From: Pirellula staleyi DSM 6068
GTDB taxonomy: Bacteria > Planctomycetota > Planctomycetia > Pirellulales > Pirellulaceae
DNA length: 53,373 bases
Direction: 5' to 3'
Assembly (NCBI GenBank): GCA_945875845.1
Contig: CAMCMB010000049.1
Span: 1-53,373, forward strand
The notes below the pieces were generated by a model that was not told where the DNA came from, searched no databases, and saw only the letters and a program-made list of their open reading frames with translations. The translations under genes were made by a program, and so were the position numbers. Positions 26,112-33,739 of this stretch are shown piece by piece (within the stretch, counting starts at the first letter, position 1; the number at the start of each line of letters is the position of its first letter).

Positions 26112-29100
26112 TTGTTACTTTTGTCTCCGAGTGCCACAAAAACTCTCTTAAACTTACTCGCAAGGTCCTTGACGCATATGCTCATCGTATTGGCCAACGC
26201 ACATGGCAAACAGTCATAACGGAAAAGGGGCTTCAAGCCATTCGAGAACGACTATCGAGCACCGCTAGAAAGACTACTGCTGTGGCCTGCCATAGACTGC
26301 ACGGTACACGGCGAAGTGAACTTTTGTGGGTCGTTGGAAACCGAGAGGTGTTTGACGAGACAGGGAATATACCTGTGCACTACACCACGCGCGATCTACT
26401 TGATAAGGACACGAGCAACGATTGGCTTTACCTTGAAACATTGAAGTGTATTGTGGCCATGGCTTCGTTGTTTCACGACTTTGGGAAAGCCTGGATTCCC
26501 TTCCAAAACAACCTAGAACCGAAGAACGGCAAGAATAAGACTCCGCTTGATCCTTGGCGACACGAATGGGTTTCCATGTTGCTCTTCATTGCGTTCGTTG
26601 ATCAGCAATCCGATGAGCAATGGACAGATTGCCTACACGATCTGCATGAGCGAACGTTGGATGAGCGTAAAAGGTTGTCAGATTTGGTCATCGAAAAGGC
26701 GAAATTATTGGTCGAACAACCTAGACCTATGATGGCGGCAAAGTCACCGCTCGTGAGTTGGATTGCGTGGTTAATTGTTTCACACCATCGGCTTCCTAAA
26801 AGCCTGGAGGGAGTCGAAACACAAATGCATGAGCAGGATGTTTGGAATGAAATACAGGTCACTGATGATTATGTCAAAACCAGCGCAGAGAAATTCGATT
26901 CAAAAAAGCATTGGGTTTTCGAATCTTCACTTCCGTTTTGTTCAACGTCGTGGTGCCAATCAGCATCCCGTTGGGGACGAAAATTACGGGCCGAATTGAA
27001 CCATCCGACAGAATCCAAAATCACCAGAGTGGAGCCATGCCAACGACTGCTGCTTACGTTGGGCCGAATGCTTTTGATGCAAGGGGACCATGAATACTCT
27101 TCGAGAGACGAGTATCCCAATTGGAATTCGGACTACGACCCATATGCAAATACGTACTCGCGACCTGCGCAAGTCAATTCCGAGAGGCGATTAAAAGGGG
27201 ATAAGAAGCAACGTCTCGATGAGCATCTCGTGAAGGTTACCGAATTTGCGGTAAAGCTCACTCATCGGCTACCAGCCTTCGAACGATTTTTACCCACGGT
27301 CCAGTCCTTACGTCCCTTGAGAAAGCCCAGCAAGGGTTCTAAGTTTGCTTGGCAGAATCGTGTGGTCCAAGAAGTTCGTAAATATCGTGATGAACATCGG
27401 ACGGGCGAAATCGGATTTTTCGCGGTGAACATGGCCAGTACCGGCATGGGTAAGACCCTTGCGAACGCAAAAATCATGGACGCGTTAAATCGTGATGGAC
27501 TAAGATTTTCATTGCTCCTTGGACTTCGGACACTGACGTTACAAACGGGCGATGAATACCAATCGCGTTTAGGACTAGATCGCAGTGAACTGGCCGTTTT
27601 GATCGGTTCTGCAGCAATCCGCGATTTACACGAACTTCACAAGAAAGAGTCTTCCGTTGCGGATATTAACTATCAGCATCGAATGGATGACTCTGGTTCT
27701 GAATCAGAACGTAGTATAAGCGATGGCTTTGAATTTGCGTTTGATGACCTAGTACCTCCAGACACGATAACGACGGTACTTAGCAATGCGAAAAGCAAGC
27801 AATTACTCAAGTCACCAATTTTAGTCTGCACGATCGATCACCTTATGCCAGCCGTTGAAAGCTGTCGCGGCGGCACGCAAATTCTACCGATGCTACGTAT
27901 GATCTCTTCGGACATCGTGATCGACGAAGTAGATGACTTTTCAGAACAAGACATGCCAGCCATCGCTCGCTTGGTACACCTTGCAGGGATGCTCGGTCGC
28001 AAAGTCATGATTTCCTCAGCCACTATCCCACCCGCAGTCGCCAATGGACTCTTTATGGCGTATAAGGCCGGTTTTGCTCAATTTGCGGAATTCCGAGGAC
28101 GTAAACCGGAGATTTCTGCTCTTTGGGTTGACGAATACTCCGCAAAGATTCATGACGTATCCATTGAGCGACAATTCAATGATCAACATCAGATGTTTGT
28201 CGAGAAGCGAGCGAAGAAACTTGCGCAGGTTGAGCCAGCACCGCGAAAGGCCTCTATTATCACGATGCCTTCGATGACGACCATCGCTACCGAGACAAAC
28301 GATTCCCAGCAAACTATTTGGTTCCAAGCGCTGCTGGATTCCGTTATCGCATGTCATCGAAATCATATCATGATCGACGCGCCGACCAAAAAGCAATGGT
28401 CAGTAGGAGTCGTTCGTTTCGCGAATGTCGATCCTTGCATCGACTTCTCGAGATTCGCGATGCAGTGCAAGCTACCAGAGGATGTCGATTTACGAATACT
28501 CACTTACCATGCAAGACAAGTTCTCTTTGTACGGTCGAAACAGGAAGCGTATCTTGATCAACTCTTAAATCGCAAGGGGGATCGGTGTCCGTCGGTAGAT
28601 CCTCTCGTTCGCAACCATCTTTTCGGTACGACCAAACCCAACATGATTTTTTTGGTCGCAGCCAGCCCCGTTGTCGAGGTTGGCCGTGATCACGATTACG
28701 ATTGGGCAGTCATGGAGCCGTCCTCCTATCGTTCTATAATCCAAATGGCGGGTCGAGTTCGCCGTCATCGGGAGGCAATGCCCACGGACAGCAAGCCGAA
28801 CGTTGCTATCGCTCAATTCAATCGGTTGGCATTTACTTCCAATCAAGAAGTCGTCTTTACCAGACCAGGCTTTGAGACTAATCGAATGATCCTTCGGTCC
28901 AAAAGTATGTTTGACCTAGTGGATACCGAATTAATAGGCTCCCGACTTGATGCCTCCGCTAGGATTGTGGCTCCAGACCCCTTAAGACCCACCGAGAAAT
29001 TAGCGGACCTCGAACATGCAGTGCTCGGGCAAGTTCTCGATCCTCAGTCTGCATCCCCTAAATCACTTGGTGGCTGGATCAACGGCGGCTTCTATCTGAC

Positions 29101-29440
29101 GGACTACTGCCAACGAGAATCGGGGTTTCGTTCATCGATCGCAACAGACACATACAACCTGTTTCCGATTCCGGATGATGAACTACGATTCTGCGAATTT
29201 GATGCGAAAACGGGGAGATTCGTAGCCAGTTCCACAGTTAAGGTCGGGTCGGTTACCAGTGAACAACGGGATCGACTATGGCTCGAAATAGACTGCCAAA
29301 ACGAGATTGAGAGACTTGCAGAGCGATTGGGCGAATCCATAAATCAAATTTGCGAAAAGTTTGGCTCCATCGAGCTGCGATCGGATTGTGGGCGAATCCC
29401 ATTTGAGTGGAGCCCTGAAACCGGTGCTCGCAGCGTTTAA
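26108..29440 (+). CDS. cas2-3: Type I-F Cas2-Cas3 fusion, nuclease-helicase
   Basis: In type I-F systems Cas2 is fused to the front of Cas3; this 1110-residue protein shows the same. Residues 1-90 are the Cas2-like domain (IVTFVSECHKNSLKLTRKVL, QTVITEKGLQAI, HGTRRSELLWVVGN). The HD nuclease motif is at 122-126 (LFHDFGKAW, His123/Asp124). The SF2 helicase has Walker A ASTGMGKT (443-450), Walker B/DExD DEVD (606-609), SSATIPPAV and the arginine-rich motif QMAGRVRRHR. It would degrade DNA marked by the Csy complex and also assist Cas1 in spacer capture. The GTG start at 26108 overlaps the cas1 stop. No frameshift is seen, so it should be active. Confidence 0.96.
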   Translation: MIVTFVSECHKNSLKLTRKVLDAYAHRIGQRTWQTVITEKGLQAIRERLSSTARKTTAVACHRLHGTRRSELLWVVGNREVFDETGNIPVHYTTRDLLDKDTSNDWLYLETLKCIVAMASLFHDFGKAWIPFQNNLEPKNGKNKTPLDPWRHEWVSMLLFIAFVDQQSDEQWTDCLHDLHERTLDERKRLSDLVIEKAKLLVEQPRPMMAAKSPLVSWIAWLIVSHHRLPKSLEGVETQMHEQDVWNEIQVTDDYVKTSAEKFDSKKHWVFESSLPFCSTSWCQSASRWGRKLRAELNHPTESKITRVEPCQRLLLTLGRMLLMQGDHEYSSRDEYPNWNSDYDPYANTYSRPAQVNSERRLKGDKKQRLDEHLVKVTEFAVKLTHRLPAFERFLPTVQSLRPLRKPSKGSKFAWQNRVVQEVRKYRDEHRTGEIGFFAVNMASTGMGKTLANAKIMDALNRDGLRFSLLLGLRTLTLQTGDEYQSRLGLDRSELAVLIGSAAIRDLHELHKKESSVADINYQHRMDDSGSESERSISDGFEFAFDDLVPPDTITTVLSNAKSKQLLKSPILVCTIDHLMPAVESCRGGTQILPMLRMISSDIVIDEVDDFSEQDMPAIARLVHLAGMLGRKVMISSATIPPAVANGLFMAYKAGFAQFAEFRGRKPEISALWVDEYSAKIHDVSIERQFNDQHQMFVEKRAKKLAQVEPAPRKASIITMPSMTTIATETNDSQQTIWFQALLDSVIACHRNHIMIDAPTKKQWSVGVVRFANVDPCIDFSRFAMQCKLPEDVDLRILTYHARQVLFVRSKQEAYLDQLLNRKGDRCPSVDPLVRNHLFGTTKPNMIFLVAASPVVEVGRDHDYDWAVMEPSSYRSIIQMAGRVRRHREAMPTDSKPNVAIAQFNRLAFTSNQEVVFTRPGFETNRMILRSKSMFDLVDTELIGSRLDASARIVAPDPLRPTEKLADLEHAVLGQVLDPQSASPKSLGGWINGGFYLTDYCQRESGFRSSIATDTYNLFPIPDDELRFCEFDAKTGRFVASSTVKVGSVTSEQRDRLWLEIDCQNEIERLAERLGESINQICEKFGSIELRSDCGRIPFEWSPETGARSV

Positions 29441-29458
29441 CCAATAAAACTAAAAAGG
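29439..29458 (-). promoter_or_regulatory. Predicted self-target (protospacer plus CC PAM) of the mini-CRISPR RNA
   Basis: On the minus strand, CC at 29458-29457 is followed by TTTTTAGTTTTATTGGTT (29456-29439). The spacer-like segment of the mini-CRISPR begins TTTTTTGTTTTTTTGGTT (29537-29554). They agree at 16 of 18 positions, the exceptions being 6 and 12. CC directly 5' of the protospacer is the type I-F PAM. The PAM directly adjoins the -35 box TTGACA (29459-29464), so a bound Csy complex would cover the promoter. Beyond position 18 the match ends. This was found by hand alignment; the tract is T-rich, so chance matching must be assessed. Confidence 0.7.
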
Positions 29459-29486
29459 TTGACAGAACGTTTGGATTCGCTATCAT
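29459..29486 (+). promoter_or_regulatory. Strong sigma70-like promoter for the mini-CRISPR and csy operon
   Basis: TTGACA (29459-29464), a 16-bp spacer and TATCAT (29481-29486) are a near-consensus sigma70 promoter in the gap after cas2-3. Transcription should start near 29493, about 16 bases before the first repeat-like element and about 120 bases before csy1. It means the effector genes can be expressed separately from cas1/cas2-3. The predicted crRNA-like target site abuts the -35 box. Confidence 0.7.
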
Positions 29487-29508
29487 GTTGAAGTCGCCAA
29501 AAATTCAA

Positions 29509-29586
29509 AGGAGATGCCGTGCAGGCAGCTTAGAAGTTTTTTGTTTTTTTGGTTGTCAAAATCTCCACTGCCGTACAAGCAGAAAC
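29509..29586 (+). ncRNA. Mini-CRISPR with two degenerate repeats and one spacer-like segment: candidate CreR-type Cas-regulating RNA
   Basis: Two elements resemble the array repeat. The first (29509-29536) has TGCCGTGCAGGCAGCTTAGA and keeps the 3' handle almost unchanged (CTTAGAAG against CTTAGAAA) and a TGCC/GGCA stem, while its first six bases have diverged. The second (29563-29586) has CACTGCCGTACAAGCAG, keeps most of the hairpin, and has lost the handle. Between them is a 26-nt segment (29537-29562), shorter than the usual 32. Processing by Cas6f would give a short crRNA-like RNA with a normal 5' handle. Its spacer pairs with the promoter just upstream (see the target feature). Known analogues are Cas-regulating RNAs that guide their own effector to repress cas promoters, described in some other type I and type V systems. 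Alternative: hairpin plus T tract acting as attenuator or terminator. Confidence 0.7.
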
Positions 29587-29611
29587 GCAACAAATCCTTA
29601 GGAGATCTCTC

Positions 29612-30859
29612 GTGACAAATCCAATTGAAGACTTCCTGAATTCGCGAAGAATTCTTCGCGAAAAGAAACCAGGAGAACGCAACGCGGAACAGATCCAATC
29701 GGAGTTTTCGCTTCCGAATTGGTTAGAGTCGGCTGCGATGCGAGCCAGTCAACTAAGTTTGGTAACTCATCCGGGAAAATTTTCCCATCCTGACGTCGAT
29801 GTTGCCAGTATACGAGCTAGCCCGAGAGCGGAAGCAGACGGATTTTTGCGATCGGGAAACGTAACAGATGTACCCTTCGACGTACTCGGTAATGCTGCAG
29901 CACTGGATGTATACGCATTCCTTTCCCTGGTGATGGAGGATGGAAGAACAGTTCTTGAGCATTTCGAAGCAAGCAGCACTGTACTTCAAAATCTCCTGCA
30001 AGTTGACGACGAAATATTTGGTCGATGGCGCGAAGGGCTGCTTAAGATTAAAGAAGATCAACGCGAACTTCGCTCCGACGGGAAAGCAAAGCAGGTGTAT
30101 TTCCCTATTTTTTCTGATGCAACGGATCCCCAGTACCACCTTCTAACAATCCTAACTGCTTCAGGAATCGTGAATGTCAATCGTGATCGAATTCGGGATT
30201 CGAAGTTTTCAGATGAAGTAAAACAAGCCAGAGAGAATCGAAAGAATAACCAGCTGGATCCGAAAGGTTACGACGATTTTTCGGGATTGTTGATCATGAA
30301 ATTCGGTGGAAGCCAACCTCAAAATGTCAGCCGACTCAATAGTACGAATACCGGCCAAGCGTATCTCTTTTCGAGCCTGCCACCGCTATTGGATGACTCC
30401 TATATCGCGAAGCCAAAACGAGATTTTTTCAAAGAGTTGCGTTGGAACGTAGAGCTCAAGGAATACTTCTCATCCATGCATCAATTGCTTGCGCAAGACT
30501 ACAACAACGTCAATATCCGTGACGGAATGAGGTATTGGCGGCAGCAAATCTGCGATTGGGTCTTTGAACGTGCCAGTATCCTGCAGAGCTTAGATCCAGA
30601 ATGGACAACATCCGAGACGAATCACCTGCCAATCATCCAAAAGCGATGGCTTGATCCCAAACGGGACTGGGATGACTCGGTAATCGAACTCGATGAGTGG
30701 CATAACGAGATCGTTCGAATGATTGTGGTTTGGATGGTATCGACCTATCGCCGAATGTTTAAGGCGAAAGGAGTCGTCCTTTTGGGAGAGGTGCATGAAG
30801 TCGTTTTTGCTTCGGAACTCTCAGAGTACATCGCGTCGAACTATTGGAGTCAATCATGA
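29612..30859 (+). CDS. csy1: Type I-F Csy complex large subunit Csy1 (Cas8f)
   Basis: Csy1 (Cas8f) sits at the foot of the crRNA complex, holds the 5' handle with Csy2 and reads the CC PAM. I start it at GTG 29612, because AGGAGA lies at 29600-29605 with good spacing and because the 415-residue product (MTNPIEDFLNSRRILRE...) then has the expected length. The frame is open up to 29549, but that stretch is the second mini-CRISPR repeat. Family features: WLESAAMRASQLSLVTHPGKFSHPD, an ISTD-like KQVYFPIFSDATDPQYHLLTIL segment, LLIMKFGGSQPQNVSRLNS and YLFSSLPP. The stop overlaps csy2 (ATGA at 30856-30859). It is the first gene of the csy operon, driven by the promoter at 29459-29486. Confidence 0.93.
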   Translation: MTNPIEDFLNSRRILREKKPGERNAEQIQSEFSLPNWLESAAMRASQLSLVTHPGKFSHPDVDVASIRASPRAEADGFLRSGNVTDVPFDVLGNAAALDVYAFLSLVMEDGRTVLEHFEASSTVLQNLLQVDDEIFGRWREGLLKIKEDQRELRSDGKAKQVYFPIFSDATDPQYHLLTILTASGIVNVNRDRIRDSKFSDEVKQARENRKNNQLDPKGYDDFSGLLIMKFGGSQPQNVSRLNSTNTGQAYLFSSLPPLLDDSYIAKPKRDFFKELRWNVELKEYFSSMHQLLAQDYNNVNIRDGMRYWRQQICDWVFERASILQSLDPEWTTSETNHLPIIQKRWLDPKRDWDDSVIELDEWHNEIVRMIVVWMVSTYRRMFKAKGVVLLGEVHEVVFASELSEYIASNYWSQS

Positions 30860-31701
30860 GTCAAGTCTTGATCATTCGGAAACTTCAGGTGCAAGGTGCA
30901 AACGCAATTTCCAGCCCCTTTACCTACGGTTTTCCTGCCGTCACTGCATTTCTTGGGTTTGGACATGCGCTTCAACGGCATTTCAATTCGTCAGTCGAAC
31001 AACCACGATTGAACGTGCGCGGCGTCGGGATCATCAGCCACAAAGTTCAAATGCTTGACGAATCTATTGGATATAACCGACTGCTTAAACTGACGGGCAA
31101 CCCGTTGAACGAACATGGAGAACGCTCATCCTTCGTCGAGGAGGGGCGTTGCCACATGACTGTCAGTTTGGTTCTGGAAGTAGATGGATTGACTCGAGGG
31201 ACGATAGACACCGAATTAATGCAGGACGTCATTCTTTCACGAATGAAGCTCGCAGGTGGTGATATCCTCACCAAGCCTGATATCCAGCTAATTGGGCAGG
31301 ACAAGCCGTTTGCCTCCCTGGTGATGCCTGGGTACGCGCTGATGGAACGCCGCTCGTTAATCGCGGATTCCATGAAAGAAGGGGCGGACGCATTAACGGC
31401 GATCCATCGGTATGTAGCCATCCAAAACAGAAGCCAAATTAGTACAGATGGATCTGTGGTCTGGTCTCGCAAACGAGAGAAGGCAGGCTGGCTTGTACCC
31501 ATTGCGACAGGCTTTCACGCCATTTCCGAGATACAGCACCCAAAAAACACGCGTGAGCCGGATACTCCGCACCGTTTTGCGGAAAGCGTTGTAACGCTCG
31601 GTGAGTTTGTATTGGCCAGTCGCATCAAACGACTCTCCGAAATCCTTTGGCGATATCAACATAGTCAAGATCTTTATCTCTGCGTGCAATCCGCAAGTTG
31701 A
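30856..31701 (+). CDS. csy2: Type I-F Csy complex subunit Csy2 (Cas5f)
   Basis: Csy2 pairs with Csy1 to cap the 5' handle of the crRNA. The 281-residue product starts MSQVLIIRKLQVQGANAISSPFTYGFPAVTAF, which corresponds to the family's conserved opening ('LRIQNANAIS-PLTWGFPAPSAFLGF-HAL'). Later motifs are RCHMTVSLVLEV, GGDILTKPDIQLIG and FHAISEIQHPKNTREP. I choose the ATG at 30856 over the in-frame TTG at 30844: it overlaps the csy1 stop by four bases and has GGAG at 30846-30849. It ends 82 bases before csy3. Confidence 0.93.
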   Translation: MSQVLIIRKLQVQGANAISSPFTYGFPAVTAFLGFGHALQRHFNSSVEQPRLNVRGVGIISHKVQMLDESIGYNRLLKLTGNPLNEHGERSSFVEEGRCHMTVSLVLEVDGLTRGTIDTELMQDVILSRMKLAGGDILTKPDIQLIGQDKPFASLVMPGYALMERRSLIADSMKEGADALTAIHRYVAIQNRSQISTDGSVVWSRKREKAGWLVPIATGFHAISEIQHPKNTREPDTPHRFAESVVTLGEFVLASRIKRLSEILWRYQHSQDLYLCVQSAS

Positions 31702-31783
31702 GAGTGTCCAAGTCCACGTCGAAAGGGTTTCTAATCGACGCAGTTTCCGTTTTCCTTTGTTCAATCCAAGAGGAGCTAGTTCT

Positions 31784-32809
31784 ATGGCAAAAAAAGTTGA
31801 AGTTGATCCTTTTCCGTCCGTGTTGGCTTTTGAGAAAAAGCTTGTTCCGTCTGACGGTCGAATGTTTGCCGCCAAGTTCGCCGATCGCGGTTCAAATGAG
31901 GTGCCACTACGACTACACGAGAAATCCGTGCGGGGAACGATTTCAAACCGACTGTCTAGCAAGCAGGAGAATGACCCGGCCAAGATAGATGCGGAAGTCG
32001 AAAAGGCCAACTTGCAAACAGTTGATAGTTGTTCCCTCCCGGCAGGCTACGATACGTTGAAACTGCAATTCACCTTGAAAGTACTTTGCGGTGTTCAGGA
32101 ACCGTGTGCCTGCAATGTAGCCAGTTTCCAAGTAACATGCCGTGATGCGGTCAATGACTATATTTCGAGAACTAGCTTCCAAGAGCTTGCTAATCGGTAT
32201 GCAACGAACCTTGCCAATGGGCGTTTCCTTTGGCGAAACCGCGTGGGTGCCGAGCAGGTTCGAGTCGTAATCTCGGTCGAAGAGGCAAAAGCTTCTGACA
32301 AAAAAACGGTCTATGATTTCGATGCGTACGAATTCGATTTGCGGTCATTCGACAACAAATCAACTAAGCTAAAAGAGTTGGCCGACCTTATTGCTGTAAC
32401 ACTTTCGGGAAAGAGACCTTCCATTCTCCTTGATGTGGTTGCGTATGCTCAAATGGGTGAAGGTCAAGACGTTTATCCGAGCGAAGAACTTGTTTCGGAA
32501 AAGGGGGATAAAAAAAGTAAGTTTCTTTATTCTGTTGACGGTATCGCCGCGATGCATTCGCAAAAACTTGGTAACGCGATCCGAACCATTGATACTTGGT
32601 ACATGAATAAAGCGGAACGTCCGATTGCGATTGAGGCGTATGGATCCGTGACCAACTTAGGCGTCGCCTATCGCAAGCCGAGAGACAAAACGGACTTCTA
32701 TACTCTTTTCGACCAATTCGGTTGTGGTACGAAAATAGAACCGAACGAAGAGCATTATGTGATGGCGATGTTGGTTCGCGGTGGCGTTTTTGGAAAGAGT
32801 AGCAAATGA
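31784..32809 (+). CDS. csy3: Type I-F Csy complex backbone subunit Csy3 (Cas7f)
   Basis: Six copies of Csy3 usually form the helical backbone along the crRNA spacer, displacing every sixth crRNA base, which is why mismatches at spacer positions 6, 12 and so on are tolerated. The 341-residue product starts at ATG 31784 (AGAGGAG site at 31769-31775). It carries the family motifs SVLAFEKKLVPSDGRMF, REKSVRGTISNRL-type LHEKSVRGTISNRLSSKQ, ANLQTVDSCSLPAGYDTLKL, LANGRFLWRNRVGAEQVRV and the C-terminal GNAIRTIDTWYMNKAERPIA and DFYTLFDQ. The frame is open back to 31601 over csy2, but the ribosome site and family alignment fix the start. It overlaps cas6f by ATGA (32806-32809). Confidence 0.94.
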   Translation: MAKKVEVDPFPSVLAFEKKLVPSDGRMFAAKFADRGSNEVPLRLHEKSVRGTISNRLSSKQENDPAKIDAEVEKANLQTVDSCSLPAGYDTLKLQFTLKVLCGVQEPCACNVASFQVTCRDAVNDYISRTSFQELANRYATNLANGRFLWRNRVGAEQVRVVISVEEAKASDKKTVYDFDAYEFDLRSFDNKSTKLKELADLIAVTLSGKRPSILLDVVAYAQMGEGQDVYPSEELVSEKGDKKSKFLYSVDGIAAMHSQKLGNAIRTIDTWYMNKAERPIAIEAYGSVTNLGVAYRKPRDKTDFYTLFDQFGCGTKIEPNEEHYVMAMLVRGGVFGKSSK

Positions 32810-33489
32810 ATACAGCAACAAAAACGGTAACTCAAACGTCAACTTACTTTCATCAGGACATCGTTTGCTTGGAAAGTGAGTCGATCAGTACCGGAGCGCT
32901 GATGAGCCGTATATTTGCAAGCCTTCATTTCGCCTTCGTCGAGATCACAGGTGACGATCCCGTTTGTCCGATTGGGATAACCTTTCCGGGTTATCAATTG
33001 TTCGGACGCCAATCTGAGCGTCAATCTGACAAAGCTGAGCGATCCGAACAAGTGAATTTACCTCAGATAGGCAATTCGATAAGACTGTTTTCGGTGGTCG
33101 AAGGGGAACTGGAGATGCTAGATCTTGCACGACGACTTTTGCGATTTCGAGAGTATCTCGCTATCGAGACAATAAGGTCATTGCGTCGCAAAAATTATGG
33201 CTTAGCTCTCTATCGTCGCCATCAACCCAAATCGACACCGGAACGATTAATTCGTCGACGTATGAAGCGTCACAGCGAATCGTACGACGTTGCATCAGCG
33301 CACTATCGATCGATGATTACCGAACCTACCAGTCTTCCGTACTTGGATGTGCAAAGCCAAAGCACTCATGGGCGATTTCGTTTGTTTATCGAAAAACGGC
33401 TTTGTGAAGAAGTGAGCAGCGACAAAGAACGGACATGGGGCTTTAGCTGCTACGGTTTGTCGACCAATGTGTTGCTTCCAGATTTCTAA
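32806..33489 (+). CDS. cas6f: Type I-F crRNA endonuclease Cas6f (Csy4)
   Basis: Cas6f cuts the precursor CRISPR RNA just 3' of the repeat hairpin and stays bound to it. The 227-residue protein has the candidate catalytic histidine at 41 (LMSRIFASLHFAFV, corresponding to His29 of the Pseudomonas enzyme), an arginine-rich helix RLIRRRMKRH that would enter the hairpin groove, and the C-terminal strands LPYLDVQSQSTHGRFRLFIEK and TWGFSCYGLSTN. It is longer than the usual about 187 residues: an extra charged segment (about residues 66-100) and an N-terminal extension explain the difference. It shares ATGA with csy3. The CRISPR leader follows. Confidence 0.93.
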   Translation: MNTATKTVTQTSTYFHQDIVCLESESISTGALMSRIFASLHFAFVEITGDDPVCPIGITFPGYQLFGRQSERQSDKAERSEQVNLPQIGNSIRLFSVVEGELEMLDLARRLLRFREYLAIETIRSLRRKNYGLALYRRHQPKSTPERLIRRRMKRHSESYDVASAHYRSMITEPTSLPYLDVQSQSTHGRFRLFIEKRLCEEVSSDKERTWGFSCYGLSTNVLLPDF

Positions 33490-33739
33490 TCAATCAGACC
33501 ACTTGTATCGATCGCAGCTCAAAATCAACGAGTCCCTGTTTTCATCATGGTAGCAAGGGCTTTCGCATGCGCTCGTTTTGGGTGGTAGTTCAGCAAAACA
33601 CCCTTTTTTGGGTGAACGCGTTTTGCGGTTCAATATCCTGGGTTAAAACGAGTTCCAGAAAAAAGGGTCAAAGTCACTCAACATCCTTGAATTGCAGTAA
33701 AACCCAACGATTCGTAAACTCTTCGCAAGAGTGGCTCTA
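33490..33739 (+). promoter_or_regulatory. CRISPR leader region
   Basis: A gene-free, A/T-rich stretch between cas6f and the first repeat. It contains a perfect stem CACCC-TTTTTT-GGGTG (33599-33614), a long inverted pair ACCCTTTTTT (33600-33609) and AAAAAAGGGT (33659-33668), and a small hairpin CTCTTcgcAAGAG (33719-33731) ending 8 bases before the first repeat. This side is the leader because the repeat at the far end (37944) carries a mutation. The array promoter and integration-host-factor type sites are expected here, but I could not pin them down. Confidence 0.75.

Noticed and set aside
29549-29611. Upstream extension of csy1 to a TTG at 29549
   Set aside because: The extension translates the second degenerate repeat; the GTG at 29612 has a good AGGAGA site and fits the family's N-terminus.
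29514-29615. Small open frame starting MPCRQLRSFLFFWL across the mini-CRISPR, with stop overlapping the csy1 start
   Set aside because: AGGAG directly touches the ATG, leaving no spacing for initiation, and the frame consists of repeat and spacer sequence. A coincidence is more likely than a leader peptide.
31601-31783. N-terminal extension of csy3 overlapping csy2
   Set aside because: The ATG at 31784 has a strong ribosome site and aligns with the family start; the extension is csy2 read in another frame.
33602-33620. Leader sequence as a second strong target of the mini-CRISPR RNA
   Set aside because: Only seven bases after a CC PAM match, in a T run; the match then fails. Too weak to claim on its own.
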